Source: an uncultured delta proteobacterium (GTDB taxonomy: Bacteria; Desulfobacterota; Desulfovibrionia; Desulfovibrionales; Desulfovibrionaceae). Taken from it: a stretch of 64,000 bases of DNA. The notes beneath the pieces were generated by a model. It did no database searches, was not told where the DNA came from, and saw nothing but the letters and a program-made list of their open reading frames with translations. This document shows positions 61,231-64,000 of this stretch, piece after piece; positions within the stretch are counted from its first letter, which is position 1; each line of letters starts with the position of its first letter. The DNA lies in contig LT599018.1 of NCBI GenBank assembly GCA_900079685.1, forward strand, positions 2,473,625-2,537,624, given 5' to 3'. A program made the position numbers and the translations under genes.

Positions 61231-62322
61231 TCACGAGGAAGAGCGCGAGCGCACAAAGACCACGGCCGCGCCGACGGCCAGAATACAGGCGAGCAGCGCG
61301 CAGGCGAAAAGCGTGGCCGTGGCCCCGCGCAGGGCCGTGTCCGTTCTGTCCGCCGCCTCGGCCATGCCGGTGCGCACCGTGGCCACGATGTTCCGCGCGA
61401 GCGCCGTCAGGCGGCCGGTTATGGCTATCCTGTCCTGGGTGACGCGGGCGGATTCCTCCAGGTTGAAGCGGATGGTGTCCAGCATCTCCGCATAGGAAGC
61501 GGCAAGCGTGCCCATGGCGTCCGCCGGGCTTTGCGCGGCCCTCGCCGCGCTGATCCCTTCGGGCGGCGGCAGGGCAGCGGCCTGCGCGCAGGCGTCTTTC
61601 GCCTCGTCCCAGCGCACGGTGAAATACGCCTGGGCCTTGACCAGGTTTGCCGCGCTTTTGGCCACCCCGGCGGCCAGAACCCTGCCCGTGACTTCGGCGA
61701 CAGCCAGGGAGAACCCGTTCAACACGAGCAGGCGGGCCTTTTCGTCCAGGTTGATGTCGTTCCCCTTGCCCGCCCTGGCCGAGGCGACCCTGGCCTGCAG
61801 GTCGAGAAGGATTTCGTTCATGTCGTCGGCGGTTTTCTGCAATTTGGCTTGCTCGGCGGCCAGCTGGTCGTTCAGCGTGCGTTTTTTCTCGACGACCAGG
61901 TTGAGCTGGGCCGCCAGGTCGCGCAGAACTTCCATGTCGCGGGCCATGCCCTGGCCTTCGGGAATGCCCGCGGCCTGACTCGCGAGAAGATCCGCCGCCG
62001 CCCGGATGGCGGGGAACTGGATGCGCGCGCCCGAATAGCTCGCCATGTCGCCGGATATGCCGAACATGCTGACGTGGAACACGGCCTCATACACAAGCCG
62101 CTCAAGGGAGAGGGCCGTTTCCATGAACGGGAGATGCTGGTTTTTCATGTTTTCAGAACTGGTACGGGCGGCGTGGGTGCCCAGCCCCGCGATGATGACC
62201 GCGCAGAACAACAGCCCGATGACGAACCCCAACCCGGTCGCGACCGTGTCCGAAAGCGACAGGCGTTTGAACCGGGGGATAGGGAGGCGCCCAAGCTGCC
62301 GCAGTTTTTCGTCAACGGTCAT
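61231..62322 (-). CDS. Membrane sensor-like protein without output domain
   Basis: The 363-residue protein has a membrane segment at ~28-50 (GFVIGLLFCAVIIAGLG), a long helical periplasmic domain (~55-330) like the four-helix-bundle sensor of chemoreceptors, and a second membrane segment at ~333-355, then only a few basic residues. There is no HAMP, kinase or methyl-accepting part. It starts 24 bases after the histidine kinase stop, so the two may form a split sensor. Confidence 0.8.
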   Translation of the reverse strand: MTVDEKLRQLGRLPIPRFKRLSLSDTVATGLGFVIGLLFCAVIIAGLGTHAARTSSENMKNQHLPFMETALSLERLVYEAVFHVSMFGISGDMASYSGARIQFPAIRAAADLLASQAAGIPEGQGMARDMEVLRDLAAQLNLVVEKKRTLNDQLAAEQAKLQKTADDMNEILLDLQARVASARAGKGNDINLDEKARLLVLNGFSLAVAEVTGRVLAAGVAKSAANLVKAQAYFTVRWDEAKDACAQAAALPPPEGISAARAAQSPADAMGTLAASYAEMLDTIRFNLEESARVTQDRIAITGRLTALARNIVATVRTGMAEAADRTDTALRGATATLFACALLACILAVGAAVVFVRSRSSS

Positions 62323-62346
62323 AGGTTCGCCGGGCGGCTGTGAGCC

Positions 62347-63774
62347 TTATGCCGGGCCGTCCAGTTCCGGGTTGTGGATGGGCAGGACCAGATAGAAAAT
62401 ATTGCCTTCCTCGGTGTTGCGGTAGCCGCATTGTCCGCCGTGCTGGTTGATGATGAGGCGGGAAAAATACAGGCCGTGGCCGGTGCCGTGCTCGTTCTCG
62501 GTGTTGGAGGCCCGGAAGTTTTCCGAGAAAAGCTGGTCCGCCTCGTTCCGGGGGATGGGGACCCCGGTGGAGAGCACCTCCACCCGCACGCCGTCGCGGC
62601 CTTCCCCGAAGACGTTGGGAAAGGCGTGCACGGAGCAGCGCACGAGCAGGCCTTCTTTCCCCGGCGTCTGCCGCGTGTACTTGACCGCGTTGGAGAAGAA
62701 ATTCGCGATAACCTGGCTTAACAGCCCGATATCGCCGTTGACCGTCAGCCGGGCGGTATCGGCGTCGTAGTCCTCCGCGACGGCGATATCCCGCTCCTGG
62801 AACCGCAGCCGGTACCGCTCGAATTGCGGCGCCACCACCCGGGAAACCAGGTTGAAGACCGTCCGCTGCAAAACGTATCGTCCCTGATCGAAGTGGCTTT
62901 GCCGCAGAAGGGTTTCAAGGAAAAAGCTGCTTTGGTGGAAGTGCTTGCTGATCTCGTCGTAATGCTCCTCGATGCGGTCGCACAGGGTGTGCAGGGAGGT
63001 AATCTCATCCTCCCGCTCGCAGAGGATGGTATCGGAAAGCTGGCGCAGGGCGGAGATTTTGTCCGCCATCTGCCGCATGAGCAATTTGAAATGCAGGTTG
63101 GGCACGATGACGTTGTGCCCGATATCGTGCACGAGGGTCCGCACGAACTCGATGTGTTCCAGGTTTTTCAGGGCCAGGATGCGGTTGTGCAGGCAGAACC
63201 CGAGACGGTTGGCGAATTTTTCGTAAAAAAGCTTCTCGTGCTCCGTCAGGGAGGATTGCGGCAAAATGGCGAGGACGGCGAGGATTTCCCGTTCGTCGCG
63301 GTGGGTTGGCGCGGCTTCCTGGGGGCCGGAACCGTTGTCGTCGCGCAGGGTGCGGGACGTGCTGGGCCTACCCTTGACCGGGAAAAACCACCAGGTCGAG
63401 GGCGCGTCCGAGGCGTCGCTGGAAGAGGGGAGCGACGGCCTCGGCCCGAGGGACAGTTCCGCCAGGGTGGGGAGAGATGTCTCCGGGCCGACCTTCGGCG
63501 TCTGCACCACAAACGAGCCGGAATCGTCCCGGGCGTACAGTTCGGCCTTGAGGTTGAAGAAGAATTGCAAAACCTGCACCGGCAGATGGTAGAGGTAGAG
63601 CAAATCCTCATATTCCTGGGCAAGGTCGAAAAAGATGTTCAGCGCCCGCGTCTGGCGGACGGTGAATTTATAATAGGCGTAATCTGAAATTTTTTCGCGG
63701 ATGCGCTCTTCCAGCACCATGCGGTGCCTGTTGGCAGTCTCGGAACCGGGCCCGTAGTCGGAAGAGTGGAGCAT
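62347..63774 (-). CDS. Soluble histidine kinase
   Basis: The 475-residue protein has no membrane segment. The N-terminal half (~1-200) is a helical/GAF-like input with a Ser/Pro-rich insert (~110-160). A helix holds the likely phospho-acceptor LVHDIGHNVIVPN (His near residue 220), followed by the N-box VIANFFSNAVKYT (~355) and G-box GTGHGLYFSRLIINQHGG (~430) of the HATPase domain. No response regulator is in the window. The membrane sensor-like gene follows directly. Confidence 0.85.
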   Translation of the reverse strand: MLHSSDYGPGSETANRHRMVLEERIREKISDYAYYKFTVRQTRALNIFFDLAQEYEDLLYLYHLPVQVLQFFFNLKAELYARDDSGSFVVQTPKVGPETSLPTLAELSLGPRPSLPSSSDASDAPSTWWFFPVKGRPSTSRTLRDDNGSGPQEAAPTHRDEREILAVLAILPQSSLTEHEKLFYEKFANRLGFCLHNRILALKNLEHIEFVRTLVHDIGHNVIVPNLHFKLLMRQMADKISALRQLSDTILCEREDEITSLHTLCDRIEEHYDEISKHFHQSSFFLETLLRQSHFDQGRYVLQRTVFNLVSRVVAPQFERYRLRFQERDIAVAEDYDADTARLTVNGDIGLLSQVIANFFSNAVKYTRQTPGKEGLLVRCSVHAFPNVFGEGRDGVRVEVLSTGVPIPRNEADQLFSENFRASNTENEHGTGHGLYFSRLIINQHGGQCGYRNTEEGNIFYLVLPIHNPELDGPA

Positions 63775-64000
63775 ATCAACCCGCCTTGTCGCCGGGGAAG
63801 GTACGATGCGCGCGCCGCGCGTTCCCCGGATGTTGTCCCGATGGTTTTCCGCAAAGGGCCGCCGCCGTTGCAGCCGGCGTTATAGACCACTTATATATAC
63901 AACAGTCCGTCCGGCTTTCGCAAGAAGATCCCGTAACCGCCTCTTTCAGCGCGCAAACTGAACCGGGCCGGAGCATCCCGCTCCCGGCGCGGCCCGCCGC
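63775..64000. other. Upstream region of the kinase, no gene seen
   Basis: This GC-rich stretch with an AT-rich patch (TTATATATACAACAG, about 63890-63904) may hold the promoter of the minus-strand kinase. No convincing reading frame enters from the window edge. Confidence 0.4.

Noticed and set aside
1-64000. CRISPR arrays, rRNA genes, toxin-antitoxin pairs
   Set aside because: I saw no regularly spaced direct repeats, no rRNA segments and no small paired genes with toxin or antitoxin features.

Overview
The window reads as chromosomal DNA of a high-GC deltaproteobacterium of the Desulfovibrio group. This is inference from gene content: a seven/eight-iron ferredoxin very like Desulfovibrio africanus ferredoxin III, a fused CobA-HemD, B12-dependent ribonucleotide reductase, the order thrS-infC-(spoU)-rpmI-rplT-pheS-pheT, and many conserved small proteins typical of sulfate reducers. 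Almost all of it is ordinary housekeeping sequence, broken by one Mu-like prophage remnant, one insertion sequence and an unusual number of structured intergenic repeats.

Layout. 204-1819: ftsEX (minus). 2005-5442: a 3.4-kb Mu-family remnant with TG...CA ends and a 6-bp target duplication. It holds a broken Mor activator, a broken baseplate J gene, an intact gp48-type gene and a protein that joins a tail-fibre N-terminus to an ABC-type ATPase and a GNAT acetyltransferase. 5467-12000 (mostly minus): nrdJ, a ZraP/Spy-like periplasmic protein, heptose kinase, and parBA with two perfect parS sites. 12835-15972 (plus): coaBC, an unknown protein and a sugar-nucleotide epimerase. 15991-17544: an IS110-family element (IS1111 group) sitting inside a ~131-bp repeat that is itself bracketed by two copies of a terminator. 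17561-27846: a lipoprotein, queA, and the translation cluster pheT-pheS-rplT-rpmI-spoU-infC-thrS followed by tRNA-Val(GAC). 27871-32093: divergent trehalose genes (otsAB fusion and a GH15 glucoamylase). 32235-38858: small operons including a TctC-type binding protein and an Rrf2 regulator with an OYE-family reductase.

38981-46200 (minus): ribF, purN, cobA-hemD, a DUF2750 gene and valS. 46533-54940 (mostly plus): a BPL_N-type amidotransferase-like protein, an NSS transporter, infA, ferredoxin (minus), and cobT with a lone oligopeptide-type ATPase and a YtqB/MnmM-like methyltransferase in one overlapping run, then a VCBS-repeat exported protein. 54989-60091 (plus): an RluA-type pseudouridine synthase, rfbB, manC, a beta-rich unknown and a cyclophilin. 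60220-63774 (minus): a GNAT protein, a Cys-rich protein, and a soluble histidine kinase next to a membrane sensor with no output domain.

The most unusual things are (i) the tail-fibre/ABC-ATPase/GNAT fusion at the right end of the Mu-like remnant, the place where Mu carries its DNA-modification gene mom; (ii) the ~131-bp structured repeat flanked by duplicated 34-bp terminators, one copy of which was hit by the IS110-family element in its terminal hairpin; and (iii) two ~125-bp palindromes near purN and valS whose outer arms differ but still pair, which suggests a conserved structured RNA or a mobile palindrome.
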